Shown: in pieces, positions 25,032 to 35,470 of the stretch | Layout: each line of letters starts with the position of its first letter | Position numbering within the stretch: the first letter of the stretch is position 1 | Assembly: GCA_913052485.1 (NCBI GenBank) | Contig: CAJXDN010000002.1 | Span: 1 to 64,000 of the forward strand | Direction: 5' to 3' | DNA length: 64,000 nucleotides | From: an uncultured Flammeovirgaceae bacterium | Lineage (GTDB): Bacteria; Bacteroidota; Bacteroidia; Cytophagales; MED-G16 | Notes under the pieces: model-generated | What the model was told of the DNA's origin: nothing | The model's database searches: none | Seen by the model: the letters and a program-made list of their open reading frames with translations, nothing else | Position numbers and translations under genes: made by a program

Positions 25032-25101
25032 TTAAACTAAAATCGATGAATATTTTTATTTTTGTATAACTTAAAACAAAATTAGACTATTTTATCTAAT
25101 T

Positions 25102-26088
25102 ATGAGTAAACACAAATACTATTATAATCCTGACACGTGTAGGTACGAGAAGATAAGGAAGACCAATAAAGATATATTGCTTAATACATTTGCGTTTATA
25201 TCAATTGTTTTATTTTCTAGTTTCATATTAGTAAATATCTACGATCGATACTTTGAATCACCTAAGATAATTCAACTAAAGAAAGAAAACCAAGAGCTTC
25301 AAACACACTATGAAATTTTAAATAAGGAGGTAAATGTTGCATATAAGATGCTGAATAATCTAGAGGAAAGAGATGACAACGTCTACAGAATTATATTTGA
25401 AGCAGAACCAATTCCTGGTACAATTAGACAGGCCGGTATTGGTGGTATCAACAGATACAAAGAACTAGTAGACGGAAATCTTGAGAGAGATGATTTAATT
25501 ATTGATAACTACGCTAAAATAGATGAACTCAAAAGGAAACTCTATATTCAAACTAAATCATATGATGAGTTATTAGATATGGCTAATAACAAGGAGGAGT
25601 TAGTAGCATCAATCCCAGCAATTCAGCCAGTATCAAACAAGGACCTGAAAAGGTTAGCCTCTGGTTATGGGACGAGGATAGATCCTTTTTTGAAGGTGAA
25701 GAGAATGCACTATGGTCTCGACTTCTCAGTAAAAAAAGGAACACCAATTTATGCCACAGCTGACGGGAAAGTTATGATTGTAAAATCTTCTTTCGGTGGT
25801 TTTGGAAAACATATTTACCTTAATCATGGTAACGGATATAGAACGGTTTATGCTCACCTAGATAAATTTAATGTAAGAAAAAATCAGAAAGTTAAGAGAG
25901 GTGAATTAATTGCCTATAGTGGTAACTCTGGGAGATCTACAGCGCCACACCTCCATTACGAGGTTCATAAAAATGGTAAGAAAATCAATCCAATAAATTT
26001 CTTCTTTAATGATCTTACACCCAATCAATATGAGGAAGTTATCAAGCTCGCCTCAGTTGAAAATCAAGCACTTGGATCAACATTTTAG
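25102..26088 (+). CDS. M23-family peptidoglycan endopeptidase
   Basis: 328 residues. One membrane helix (about 29-45), a coiled coil (about 55-95), then a LytM/M23 domain with zinc ligands His203 and Asp207 in MHYGLDF and the HLH pair 283-285 in APHLHYEV. Cell-wall endopeptidase anchored in the inner membrane. Two nt separate it from the MerR gene; this M23-MerR pair next to alaS is common in flavobacteria as I recall. Confidence 0.92.
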   Translation: MSKHKYYYNPDTCRYEKIRKTNKDILLNTFAFISIVLFSSFILVNIYDRYFESPKIIQLKKENQELQTHYEILNKEVNVAYKMLNNLEERDDNVYRIIFEAEPIPGTIRQAGIGGINRYKELVDGNLERDDLIIDNYAKIDELKRKLYIQTKSYDELLDMANNKEELVASIPAIQPVSNKDLKRLASGYGTRIDPFLKVKRMHYGLDFSVKKGTPIYATADGKVMIVKSSFGGFGKHIYLNHGNGYRTVYAHLDKFNVRKNQKVKRGELIAYSGNSGRSTAPHLHYEVHKNGKKINPINFFFNDLTPNQYEEVIKLASVENQALGSTF

Positions 26089-26090
26089 AT

Positions 26091-26420
26091 ATGCCCTATA
26101 AAGAGAAGGAAATAATTAAAAAATATTTCAGTATAGGAGAGGTTGCTAATAAATTAAATGTAAATACTTCTCAAATCAGGTTTTGGGAAAAAGAATTTGA
26201 AATTTTAAACCCAAAAAAAAATAAAAGCGGTTCTAGAAAATATACAGCTAAAGATATTGAGATAATTGAAAAAATATATAGGTTATTAAAAGACGATAAA
26301 TTCACAATTGATGGTGCTCGTAAAGAAATAATCAAAAAAAATTATAAATCAGAAACTGATATCATTATTCATCTAAGAAAAATCAAAGAAAAGCTAATAA
26401 GTTTGAAGGAGAAGCTTTAA
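26091..26420 (+). CDS. MerR-family transcriptional regulator
   Basis: 109 residues: winged helix-turn-helix FSIGEVANKLNVNTSQIRFWEKEF, the wing with GSRKYTAKD, then a helix for dimerisation. There is no effector-binding cysteine cluster, so it is not a metal sensor of the classical type. Tightly linked to the M23 peptidase. Confidence 0.9.
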   Translation: MPYKEKEIIKKYFSIGEVANKLNVNTSQIRFWEKEFEILNPKKNKSGSRKYTAKDIEIIEKIYRLLKDDKFTIDGARKEIIKKNYKSETDIIIHLRKIKEKLISLKEKL

Positions 26421-26422
26421 TG

Positions 26423-27475
26423 CTATAATCCTAATATTTTTTTTATTCCCTTCTCATCAGAACCAGAATCTGCAAAGTCATCAAAAGACTTCTCCGTTAC
26501 CTGGATAATATGATCTTTAATAAATTTAGCTCCTTCAACCGCACCCTGTTCATTACTCTTAATACAACATTCCCATTCCAGGACGGCCCAGCCATCGAAA
26601 CCATATTGAGTGAGTTTAGAAAAAATTGATTTAAAATCGATCTGCCCATCCCCAAGAGACCTAAATCTTCCTGGCCTATCAACCCAATCAGCATAACCAC
26701 CGTACACACCCGCTCTTCCATCAGGATTAAACTCTGCATCTTTGACATGAAACATTTTTATATAATCATGATAAATATCAATATTTTTAATGTAATCCAT
26801 TTGTTGTAGGATATAGTGGCTCGGATCATATAGCATTTTTACTCTTGAATGATTTTTTGTAGCAGATAAGAATCTTTCAAAAGTTATACCATCATGTAAA
26901 TCTTCACCTGGATGAATTTCATAACACAAATCAACCCCATTTCTATCAAATTCATCTAATATTGGAATCCATCTTTTGGCTAGCTCATTAAATCCAGTAG
27001 AAACTAATCCCGCAGGTCTTTGTGGCCATGGATATACATATGGCCATATTAGTGCACCAGAGAATGTTACATGAGCTGATAGTCCTAAGTTTTTACTTGC
27101 TTTTGCTGCCAACATAAGTTGATCTACAGCCCAATCTGTACGACTTTTGGGGTTATTTCTTAATTCTTTTGGGGCGAAACCATCAAACATAGTGTCATAG
27201 GAGGGATTTACGGCAACTAACTGACCCTGTAAGTGGGTACTAAGCTCTGTTATCTTAACTCCACAACCTTCAACCATCAACTTGTACTCATTTGCGTATG
27301 CACTATCTTCAGCAACTTTTTTTAAATTAATGCATCTTTTATCCCAAGTTGGGATCTGAACTCCTTTATATCCTAAACTTGATGCCCACATACATATTGA
27401 CTCGATATCATTAAATGGAACTTTATCGTCCATAAACTGAGCTAAAAAAATTGCCGGTCCTTTTATTGTTTTCAT
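26423..27475 (-). CDS. Sugar phosphate isomerase/epimerase-like TIM-barrel protein
   Basis: 350 residues from the ATG at 27475; a start at 27514 would overlap the upstream gene. Xylose-isomerase-like fold with metal-binding residues in CYEIHPGEDLHD, MLYDPSHY, FHVKDAEF and AVLEWEC. Starts 1 nt after the Gfo/Idh/MocA gene. The pair often occurs together in catabolism of modified sugars or inositols, where an NAD-dependent oxidation precedes isomerisation. The substrate is unknown. Confidence 0.85.
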   Translation of the reverse strand: MKTIKGPAIFLAQFMDDKVPFNDIESICMWASSLGYKGVQIPTWDKRCINLKKVAEDSAYANEYKLMVEGCGVKITELSTHLQGQLVAVNPSYDTMFDGFAPKELRNNPKSRTDWAVDQLMLAAKASKNLGLSAHVTFSGALIWPYVYPWPQRPAGLVSTGFNELAKRWIPILDEFDRNGVDLCYEIHPGEDLHDGITFERFLSATKNHSRVKMLYDPSHYILQQMDYIKNIDIYHDYIKMFHVKDAEFNPDGRAGVYGGYADWVDRPGRFRSLGDGQIDFKSIFSKLTQYGFDGWAVLEWECCIKSNEQGAVEGAKFIKDHIIQVTEKSFDDFADSGSDEKGIKKILGL

Positions 27476-27476
27476 A

Positions 27477-28625
27477 TTATACATTAATCCATTTAGATGA
27501 TTTAGATGATTCAATTACTGCATCAATAAATTTCATTCCTCTATATCCATCTTCAACAGTTGGGAAATCGAATATTGGATCATGTTCTATTGAATTTTTA
27601 TAGTTATTTACTGCGTATGAGAAATTTCTATAAATATTAGCAAATGCTTCTATAAATCCCTCTGGATGTCCCGAAGGAGTTCTACAATGAGATAACGCAA
27701 ACTCGGAGAGATAGGAGTTATCAACTCCAGCTCTTAATATCTGATTTGGTTTTCCATTAAGTTTATGTATTAAAGTATTTGGTTTTGAATGTTTCCATTC
27801 GATACCTCCTAATTCTCCCCAAACTCGTACCTTTAAATCATTTTCCTCTCCAGTTGCAATTTGACTAGTCATCAAATTACCTTCTATATTGTCCTCTAAG
27901 GATATTAGTACGTTACCATCATCTTCAAGCAGCCGACCTTCAACAACTGTATTAACTTTCGCAAACAGCTTAATTATTTTTTTTCCTGTTATATATTCAA
28001 CCATATTTGCTGCATGTGTCCCGATATCTCCCATACTTCCAGCTTTACCTGACTTGCTTGGGTCCGTTCTCCATGAAGCCTGTTTATTATCAGTATTTTC
28101 TAAGCTAGTAGTTAACCAACCCTGAGGATACTCTACAGCAACCTTTCTTATCGTACCTAACTTACCCGATTTAATTATGTTTTTAGCTTCTTTTATCATT
28201 GGATAACCAGTGTATGTGTGAGTGACGGCAAAAGGTAACTTGGTTTGGTTTACTTTTTCTACTAATTTTTTTGCCTGATTCGAGTCAAAGGTTAAGGGTT
28301 TATCAATAATTACTGGGAAACCATTGTCTAGAGATTTAATAGCGGGATCATAATGAAGATGGTTTGGAGTTACAATTGAAACAATATCCATTCGCTGATC
28401 TTCACTTTTAGATGACTCTTTACTTATCATTTCATCGTAAGTTTTATATACTCTATTCTTTTCCAGGTATAAGTTCTCTCCAGTTTCTAAAGAATTTTGA
28501 AAATCTGAGCTAAATGAACCACAAACTAAATCTATACAATTGTCTAGTAGAGCTGCATTTCTATGAATGGCCCCAATGAATGAGCCTAATCCGCCTCCTA
28601 TCATACCCATTTTTAGTTTTTTCAT
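27477..28625 (-). CDS. Gfo/Idh/MocA-family NAD(P)-dependent oxidoreductase
   Basis: 382 residues. Rossmann motif MGMIGGGLGSFIGAIH near the start, the EKP-like VIIDKPLTF, then GSMGDIGTHAANMVEYITG in the catalytic domain. Oxidises a sugar or cyclitol hydroxyl to a ketone. Soluble, with no Tat signal. Operon with the TIM-barrel protein downstream. Confidence 0.88.
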   Translation of the reverse strand: MKKLKMGMIGGGLGSFIGAIHRNAALLDNCIDLVCGSFSSDFQNSLETGENLYLEKNRVYKTYDEMISKESSKSEDQRMDIVSIVTPNHLHYDPAIKSLDNGFPVIIDKPLTFDSNQAKKLVEKVNQTKLPFAVTHTYTGYPMIKEAKNIIKSGKLGTIRKVAVEYPQGWLTTSLENTDNKQASWRTDPSKSGKAGSMGDIGTHAANMVEYITGKKIIKLFAKVNTVVEGRLLEDDGNVLISLEDNIEGNLMTSQIATGEENDLKVRVWGELGGIEWKHSKPNTLIHKLNGKPNQILRAGVDNSYLSEFALSHCRTPSGHPEGFIEAFANIYRNFSYAVNNYKNSIEHDPIFDFPTVEDGYRGMKFIDAVIESSKSSKWINV

Positions 28626-28665
28626 ATCAGAAATATATAATATTATTTTAAATGATAATATCTAT

Positions 28666-30759
28666 TTATAAAATAATTGAACCCTCTAAATTATTTTTCT
28701 TCAGGTTATAAAACTCTTTAAATAAATCAAACTTTTCACCAGACATTAACTCTTTTTTAACATAATTACCATCCTCTTTTAGTATGTATGAATTACAGTT
28801 ATCTCTCAAATTATAGTTTAAGATAGTAATAGCCTGTTTTTTAATAAAATCCTCATTTATTTTGAACAAAGATTCAATTCTCCTCTTAAAGCTTCTTATC
28901 ATAACATCAGCGCTCCCAGAGTAGATTATTGAATCCCCAGAATTATGAAAATAGTATATCCTGCTATGTTCTAAGTAATCACCAACAACTGATATAACTT
29001 CAATATTTTCACTTAAATTTTTTCTTCCAGGACGTAGACAGCAAATCCCCCGAACAATTAAACAGATTTTAACTCCACTATTACTGGCTTCATATAATTT
29101 ATTTATAACCTTCTTATCTTGAAGCGAATTAATTTTAATACAAATTTTTGAATCAATTCCAGATTTAGAATTCGATATCTCTTTTTCAATCATATCCAAA
29201 ATTTTATCTCGCATATATATTGGAGCTGTTATTAAATTCTCGTAATCTTCAGGTACTGAATGCCCAGTGATTACATTGAAAAATTCTAAAGCATCTTTGG
29301 TGTAATTCTGGTCAGAGGTCATTAAACTCAAGTCAGTATATAACCTTGACGTTGTCTCATTATAATTTCCTGTGCCCATATGTGCATAATTCTTTACTTT
29401 TTTCCCTTCTCTTCTTACAATTAACAAGAGCTTGGTATGAGTTTTTAATGAGCCAATACCATATATAACATAGCAGCCTGCCCTCTCTAATTGATATCCA
29501 TTTTTTAAATTATTTTCTTCATCAAATCTTGCTTTTACCTCAAACAAGACCGATACATGTTTTCCATTTTCTGCAGCTTTTAGTAGGGCGTCTATTACCC
29601 GTGAATTCTTTGCAGTCCTGTATAGAGTAATTTTAATTGATAAAACATTAGGATCCTCTGCAGCCTCGTTTAGTAGACGAATAATAGGATCAAATGAATT
29701 ATATGGATGATGTAGAAATATATCTTTTTCTGATAGAATTTCAAAAATATTTTTATTACTGGATCCTTCCATATCAAAAGACTGAATAGGATTTGGATAC
29801 TCAAAAAAAGAATCAGAGAACTCTTCAAACTCATAAATTTGTCTTAAAGAAGTAAAATCTATTATAGAATTAACAGGTAACTGCATAATATTATACTCAT
29901 CAAGTTTGAATCTTTCTTTTAGAGATTTCAGAAGATAGTCATCGAATGAATTACTAACTTCTAATCTTACCACTCTACTAAATTTTCTATCCTTTAATTT
30001 TTGTTTTAATTCCTCTAAAAAGTTAATTTCAATATCTTCCGATTCCTCCAAGGTGAAATCCCCATTTCTTATGATTCTAAATAGACTTACACTTTCAATT
30101 GTTATACTTCTGAAAAATTTAGAAATGTATTTCGATATAATTTTTTCGATAGGGATAAAAAATATTTTATTTTGAATTTTATATTCGAAAAACCTAGGAA
30201 GATTAATTGGTACTTGGATAAAGGAAATCTTTTTTTTATTTGATGAGGCTTTATTTTTAGTAACAACTCCAAATATTATAACCTTGTTCATTAGGATTGG
30301 GAATGAATGGAGGTCATCAAATACCATTGGTGTAAGCATCGGGAAGATTGTCTTCTTAAAATATTTTTTTATCCTCTTTTTACCTTCCTCATCTAAATCA
30401 TTAACCTCACCTATTATTATATCTTGTTTTTTTAAAATTGATATAACTTCTTCGGAGAAACATCTATTATAATCATTAAAAAAAGTTTTTGACTGGTCAA
30501 GAAGATACTCTCTAAATGGTTTTTCTCTCATCCCAGAGTAATCAATTCTAGTTTTATTATTATCAATATAATTATATAAGCTACCAACTCTAATTTCAAA
30601 AAATTCATCAAAATTTGAGGCAACTATTGATAGAAATTTTAACTTATCTAAGACACCTCTAGATTTACTTCTTACCTGATCTAAAACTCTGTAATTAAAA
30701 TTGATCCAACTTAAGTCCCTACTAATTAGATTACTATCATTAATCGATTTGGAATTCAT
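28666..30759 (-). CDS. ppk1: Polyphosphate kinase 1
   Basis: 697 residues from the ATG at 30759. SRDLSWINFNYRVLDQ at the N-terminus; the phospho-accepting histidine lies in GSLKTHTKLLLIVRR, followed by YAHMGTGNYNE; near the end YSGSADVMIRSFKRRIESLF. Makes inorganic polyphosphate from ATP. The ATG shares one base with the mdh stop (TGATG), so it is translationally coupled to mdh. Confidence 0.96.
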   Translation of the reverse strand: MNSKSINDSNLISRDLSWINFNYRVLDQVRSKSRGVLDKLKFLSIVASNFDEFFEIRVGSLYNYIDNNKTRIDYSGMREKPFREYLLDQSKTFFNDYNRCFSEEVISILKKQDIIIGEVNDLDEEGKKRIKKYFKKTIFPMLTPMVFDDLHSFPILMNKVIIFGVVTKNKASSNKKKISFIQVPINLPRFFEYKIQNKIFFIPIEKIISKYISKFFRSITIESVSLFRIIRNGDFTLEESEDIEINFLEELKQKLKDRKFSRVVRLEVSNSFDDYLLKSLKERFKLDEYNIMQLPVNSIIDFTSLRQIYEFEEFSDSFFEYPNPIQSFDMEGSSNKNIFEILSEKDIFLHHPYNSFDPIIRLLNEAAEDPNVLSIKITLYRTAKNSRVIDALLKAAENGKHVSVLFEVKARFDEENNLKNGYQLERAGCYVIYGIGSLKTHTKLLLIVRREGKKVKNYAHMGTGNYNETTSRLYTDLSLMTSDQNYTKDALEFFNVITGHSVPEDYENLITAPIYMRDKILDMIEKEISNSKSGIDSKICIKINSLQDKKVINKLYEASNSGVKICLIVRGICCLRPGRKNLSENIEVISVVGDYLEHSRIYYFHNSGDSIIYSGSADVMIRSFKRRIESLFKINEDFIKKQAITILNYNLRDNCNSYILKEDGNYVKKELMSGEKFDLFKEFYNLKKNNLEGSIIL

Positions 30760-31685
30760 CAAAGATTTTCAAGAACTGACATTACCTCTTTAACATGAGA
30801 TCTAGACTCTTCAAGTAATGTAATCTCATCTGAATTTAAATCTAGCTCTATTACTTTCTCAATACCGTTAGATCCAAGAATAACAGGGACTCCTAAATAG
30901 CAATCATCAATATTATACTCACCCTCTAATTTCACACAAACTGGGAAGATTCTTTTTTGATTTTTAACAATTGACTCGACCATCTGAGCTGCAGCAGCAC
31001 CGGGTGCATACCAAGCCGAAGTTCCCATAAGCTTCACAAGTTCTCCGCCCCCAAACTTCGTCCTCTCAATTATTTCGTATAGTTTTTTATCATTAATAAG
31101 TTCAGTGACAGGTATTCCTGAGACTGTTGTATATCTTGGTAGAGGTACCATTGTGTCTCCATGGCCTCCCAAAAGTACTGCCTGAATATCTTTTGGTGAT
31201 ATGTTGAGTTCACCAGCTATAAAAGCTCTATATCTTGCGGTATCCAATATTCCTGCCATACCCATCACCCTATTTCTATCAAAATTAGAGGTTATATGAG
31301 CTTGGTATGTCATAACATCTAGTGGATTTGAAACTATAATTATAATAGAATTTGGTGAATGCTTGATAATGTTCTTAGTAACAGACTCTACTATTTTAGC
31401 ATTTGTACCTATTAAATCATCTCTTGACATTCCAGGCTTCCTAGGTAATCCTGATGTAATTACTACGACATCTGAATTTTCTGTAAGTGTATAATCATTA
31501 GTAGACCCTACAGTTCTAGTATCATATAAATTAATTGGTGATTTCTGAAAAATATCAAGTGCTTTACCTTCGGATAATCCTTCTTTTATGTCAACCAAGA
31601 CTACATCATTACAAACTTCTCTTTGAGCTAAGACGTCAGCACAAGTTGCACCAACATTTCCTGCTCCAACTACTGTTACTTTCAT
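30759..31685 (-). CDS. mdh: Malate dehydrogenase
   Basis: 308 residues. GAGNVGATCADVL nucleotide-binding loop, SGLPRKPGMSRDDL active-site loop, VSNPLDVMTY, and catalytic histidine in LLGGHGDTMVPL. The LDH-like MDH type found in Bacteroidota. TCA-cycle oxidation of malate with NAD. First gene of the mdh-ppk1 pair. A 12-T run (minus strand: A run) lies directly before its ATG. Confidence 0.96.
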   Translation of the reverse strand: MKVTVVGAGNVGATCADVLAQREVCNDVVLVDIKEGLSEGKALDIFQKSPINLYDTRTVGSTNDYTLTENSDVVVITSGLPRKPGMSRDDLIGTNAKIVESVTKNIIKHSPNSIIIIVSNPLDVMTYQAHITSNFDRNRVMGMAGILDTARYRAFIAGELNISPKDIQAVLLGGHGDTMVPLPRYTTVSGIPVTELINDKKLYEIIERTKFGGGELVKLMGTSAWYAPGAAAAQMVESIVKNQKRIFPVCVKLEGEYNIDDCYLGVPVILGSNGIEKVIELDLNSDEITLLEESRSHVKEVMSVLENL

Positions 31686-31736
31686 TTTTTTTTTTTTGTA
31701 AAATTAGATAATGAGAGAGAAAGTTTTAATTTAAAA

Positions 31737-33065
31737 TTAAATTATTTCAAACTCTAAAATATTTTGAGTATTTGTATTAATTTTTATTTTATCGTTAATT
31801 TGTTGTCCAACCAACCAAATAACAGTCCCACCTGCATCAACAACAACAAGTTGATCCATTTTATCTACAAAAGACACTTTATTATCAGATAAAAAACTGG
31901 AAATTTTTTTGGTATTTTTCATACCTAGAGGTTGGAACTTTTCTCCTTTTTTATAATTTCTAATCACAACTGGAAAACAAACTTTATCATAATCACATTG
32001 AGCATTATTTTTATTTCTATTTATTGGAGATAGTTTGTTCGAGTACTTTTTAACCTCGATTTTTTTTGATCCAACATTAACAATACCTATTCCTTTAATT
32101 TCAACTTTCTCTTTCTTAAATATCTTTTCTCTAAAAATATAGAATGATTTTCTATCATTGATCAGAACATATTTGTCAGAAAAAAACTTACTATTATTTC
32201 TTTTACTTAATGCTAAAATTATAAGAGATATTTGATCATAATTAAACCCATAATCTGATAAATAGTCATTTATAATCACAGACATATCATCCTCTTTCTC
32301 TAAAAAACTTTTATCTATCTCAATAAAATTTTTCCTGGTAGTAACGTAATTAAAAATAAACTTTTTCTTATGTTCATTGATAAATTTTTGAATATTTCCT
32401 AACCTTTCAACTGATTTCCTAATCGAATCCTTGAAGGACGGATTAATTTCAGAAAAAATTGGAATTATTTTATTTCTTATTTTATTTCTTAAATATTTAT
32501 TCTCACCATTTGTATAATCCTCTCTCCAATCCAATTTATTTAATTTAGCATAACCTCTGATATCATCCTTGTCAATCTTGAGTAATGGCCTAAAAATATT
32601 GTTTGATGATTTAGGTATACCTACTAAACCTTTATATCCTGTAGTTTTTAGAAAATTATATAAAATTGTTTCGACATTATCATCACTGTGGTGTGCTGTC
32701 ACAATATAATTATATCCAGCATTTAGATAACCTTTAAACCACGTATATCTTAGATCTCTTGATGACATTTGAATTGAAATTTTATTTTTTTTAGAGTACT
32801 CTAAAACATTGAAATCCTCGGAATAGAATTTTATTTTATTTTTTTGACAATATGATTTAACAAAATTTACATCTTCATTCGAATCTTTGCCTCTCAACTG
32901 AAAATTACAAGTTGAAACCGAGAAATTTAACTTAAACTTTAGAAAAAGATTAAGTAAAACCATGGAGTCTATACCACCACTAACCGCAAGCAAATATTTA
33001 TTATCAAATAACTCTATTCTACTTTCCTCGAAAGAGGACAAGAAAACTTTTTCTATCTTTTTCAT
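31737..33065 (-). CDS. tilS: tRNA(Ile)-lysidine synthase
   Basis: 442 residues. PP-loop SGGIDSM at 29-35, then RDLRYTWF, TAHHSDDNVETILYNFL and a C-terminal TilS domain (KGEKFQPLGMKNTKKISSFLSDNKV). Modifies C34 of tRNA-Ile2 to lysidine; essential for AUA decoding. Divergent from the ostA gene over 67 nt. Confidence 0.95.
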   Translation of the reverse strand: MKKIEKVFLSSFEESRIELFDNKYLLAVSGGIDSMVLLNLFLKFKLNFSVSTCNFQLRGKDSNEDVNFVKSYCQKNKIKFYSEDFNVLEYSKKNKISIQMSSRDLRYTWFKGYLNAGYNYIVTAHHSDDNVETILYNFLKTTGYKGLVGIPKSSNNIFRPLLKIDKDDIRGYAKLNKLDWREDYTNGENKYLRNKIRNKIIPIFSEINPSFKDSIRKSVERLGNIQKFINEHKKKFIFNYVTTRKNFIEIDKSFLEKEDDMSVIINDYLSDYGFNYDQISLIILALSKRNNSKFFSDKYVLINDRKSFYIFREKIFKKEKVEIKGIGIVNVGSKKIEVKKYSNKLSPINRNKNNAQCDYDKVCFPVVIRNYKKGEKFQPLGMKNTKKISSFLSDNKVSFVDKMDQLVVVDAGGTVIWLVGQQINDKIKINTNTQNILEFEII

Positions 33066-33132
33066 TATTAATTGTAAAAATAAGAATTTGAAATTTGCAA
33101 AATAAATTTAATTATCTATCTATTTTTACAAA

Positions 33133-34662
33133 ATGAAATTAATTTATTTCATTCTTTCAGTATTTATATTTATATGCATTGACTCAAATGCCCAGAAAAA
33201 AGAAAAAATTAGATATAAAGCAGATGAACTTAAATTCAGGAGAATTGATAAGGAACCAGTAAGAAAATTAATAAATAATGTTATTTTCAATCAGGGAGAT
33301 ACAGAAATTAGCTGTGATTCAGCAAATTACTATAATAAAAAAAATATTTTAGAGGCTTTTGGTAATATAATTATTACCAATCCGGACTCGTCAGTTATTA
33401 GTGCTAGAAGCCTAATTTATGATGGTGAATCAAGAGTTGCCAAACTTAGAAAAGATGTGATATACACAAAAGATAAAGAACAAATAACCACGGATTATCT
33501 TGACTATTTTATTGACGAAAAAAAAGGATTCTTTTTTAATGAAGGGGAATTAAAAGATGAAATTAATACATTAAAAAGTGATTACGGTATATTTTACGGA
33601 AGCAAAGACCTATCCATTTTTTATAAAGAAGTAATTTTAGTCGGTGAAGATTATACACTTAAGTCTGATTCAATGACATACAACACCATAACAAAAGAGA
33701 CAATTACTTTTGGATATACAGAAATTATTTCTGAGGATAGTACCTACATTGAAAGTCTGGGTGGATCATTTCAACAGGAAACAAAAAATTCAAAGCTGAC
33801 ATCAAGCAAAGTAGAAACAAATGACTATATCCTTGAAGCAGATTTTATAAATTTTGATGAGAAAAACTCAACTTACCAAGCAAGCCAAAACGTGATTTTA
33901 AAAATTAAAGAGTCAGATTATTTTGTTTATGGAGATCAAGGTGAATACAACAAATCTGAAAACATAACTAAAATATTTGGTAATACTTTACTTAAAAAGA
34001 ATATCGAAAATGATACTTTTTATTTATCCTCTGATACAATTCTAGCAATAGATGATGACAAAGATATCAATAAGTTATTTGCTTATAATAACGTTAAATT
34101 TTACAAAAAAAATTTTATTGGAAAATCAGACTCGATGATTTTTATAATTAAAGATTCAATAATTAATATGTATAATGATCCTGTAATATGGAACTATTCT
34201 AACCAAATTACTTCTGATACAATCAATTTCAAATTATATGATGACCAAGTCGAAGAAATGAATTTAATTAAGAACTCATTTATTATTTCTACAGATACTA
34301 TGGGAAATTATAATCAAATAAAGGGACGAGATATGAAAGCAATTTTTTCTGAAAATAATTTTATGAAAAATATTTTAGTATCGGGAAATGGTGAGACAAT
34401 CTATTTTGGATTAGATGAAGACTATAGATCTATAATCGGTTTAAATTACATAATTTGTAGCAGTTTAAAATTAAATTTTGATAATAACGAAATTGATAAT
34501 ATAATTTTCTACAATAACCCAATAGCAAAGATGATCCCACCCCATGAAATTGAAGAAGGTGATTTATATATTAAGTCATTTAAATGGAGAGAGGAAGAGA
34601 AACCAAAAATAGGTGATGTAGTTTTTTATTTTAGAAATAAGATATATTTGCGAAATGATTAA
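33133..34662 (+). CDS. OstA-like (LptA/LptD N-terminal-like) periplasmic protein
   Basis: 509 residues with a signal peptide (to about SNAQ). Successive beta-strand repeats of OstA type: NNVIFNQGDTEISCDSANYY, EAFGNIIITNPDSS, DGESRVAKLRKDVIYT, later FGNTLLKK and KLFAYNNVKFYKKNF. This is the Bacteroidota OstA-like family thought to bridge lipopolysaccharide transport. It overlaps bamD by 8 nt. Confidence 0.88.
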   Translation: MKLIYFILSVFIFICIDSNAQKKEKIRYKADELKFRRIDKEPVRKLINNVIFNQGDTEISCDSANYYNKKNILEAFGNIIITNPDSSVISARSLIYDGESRVAKLRKDVIYTKDKEQITTDYLDYFIDEKKGFFFNEGELKDEINTLKSDYGIFYGSKDLSIFYKEVILVGEDYTLKSDSMTYNTITKETITFGYTEIISEDSTYIESLGGSFQQETKNSKLTSSKVETNDYILEADFINFDEKNSTYQASQNVILKIKESDYFVYGDQGEYNKSENITKIFGNTLLKKNIENDTFYLSSDTILAIDDDKDINKLFAYNNVKFYKKNFIGKSDSMIFIIKDSIINMYNDPVIWNYSNQITSDTINFKLYDDQVEEMNLIKNSFIISTDTMGNYNQIKGRDMKAIFSENNFMKNILVSGNGETIYFGLDEDYRSIIGLNYIICSSLKLNFDNNEIDNIIFYNNPIAKMIPPHEIEEGDLYIKSFKWREEEKPKIGDVVFYFRNKIYLRND

Positions 34663-35458
34663 GATATTTTCAAATAACTTCTTATTATTCATATGCTTTA
34701 TATCAATTTCATGTAGTGAATACAGAAAAATTTTAAAAGAAGATGGGTACGAGAAAAAATTAGAGTCTGCCCTAAAATATTATGAAAATGAAGAATATTT
34801 TAAAGCAAGCACACTTCTTAAAGATATTAAGCCTCTTGTAAAAGGTAGTGAAGAGTCAGAAACTGTTGATTTCTATTTCGCATACTCTCTCTATAACCTC
34901 AAACAATATGATCTTAGTGCAAAGTACTTCAAAGGATTTATGGAATTATTTTCCAGAAGTGAAAAAGTAATTGAAGCCGAATACCTATACTCAATATCCT
35001 TGTATAAAGAATCTCCTAATTCTAATTTAGACCAATCAAGTACTATTGAAGCAATTTCTGCTATCCAAAATTTCATTAACAAATATCCTTACTCTGAATA
35101 CTCCAAAGACGCAAATTCAATAATTGATGAACTTCAAATCAAACTTGAAACTAAAAATTTTGATAATGCAAAACAGTATTACAAAACGAGGAATTATAAA
35201 TCAGCAATTATTGCTTTAGAGAATTTTGAAAATGATTTTCCAGATTCATCTTTAAACGAGGAAGGTTCTTTCTTGAAGATCTTATCTCAGTACTTAATAT
35301 CAATAAATAGTTTCGAAGATTTACAAGAGGATAGATTTAGAAAGACAGTTGATTTGTATTTAAGTTTTGTTGATAAATACCCTAAGAGTATCTTTCTTGG
35401 AGAAGCAGAAAAAATGTATGTTGAAAGTTTAAATTTATTAACTAAATTTGCAAAGTAA
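34655..35458 (+). CDS. bamD: Outer-membrane protein assembly factor BamD
   Basis: 267 residues; lipobox ISISC (Cys20). TPR helices follow: ALKYYENEEYFKASTLLKDI, YFAYSLYNLKQYDLSAKYFKGFMELFP-like, IQNFINKYPYSEY, and a second set from 165. Outer-membrane lipoprotein of the BAM complex. Upstream overlap with ostA supports a shared envelope operon. Confidence 0.92.
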   Translation: MIKIFSNNFLLFICFISISCSEYRKILKEDGYEKKLESALKYYENEEYFKASTLLKDIKPLVKGSEESETVDFYFAYSLYNLKQYDLSAKYFKGFMELFSRSEKVIEAEYLYSISLYKESPNSNLDQSSTIEAISAIQNFINKYPYSEYSKDANSIIDELQIKLETKNFDNAKQYYKTRNYKSAIIALENFENDFPDSSLNEEGSFLKILSQYLISINSFEDLQEDRFRKTVDLYLSFVDKYPKSIFLGEAEKMYVESLNLLTKFAK

Positions 35459-35470
35459 AAAATTTAAAAT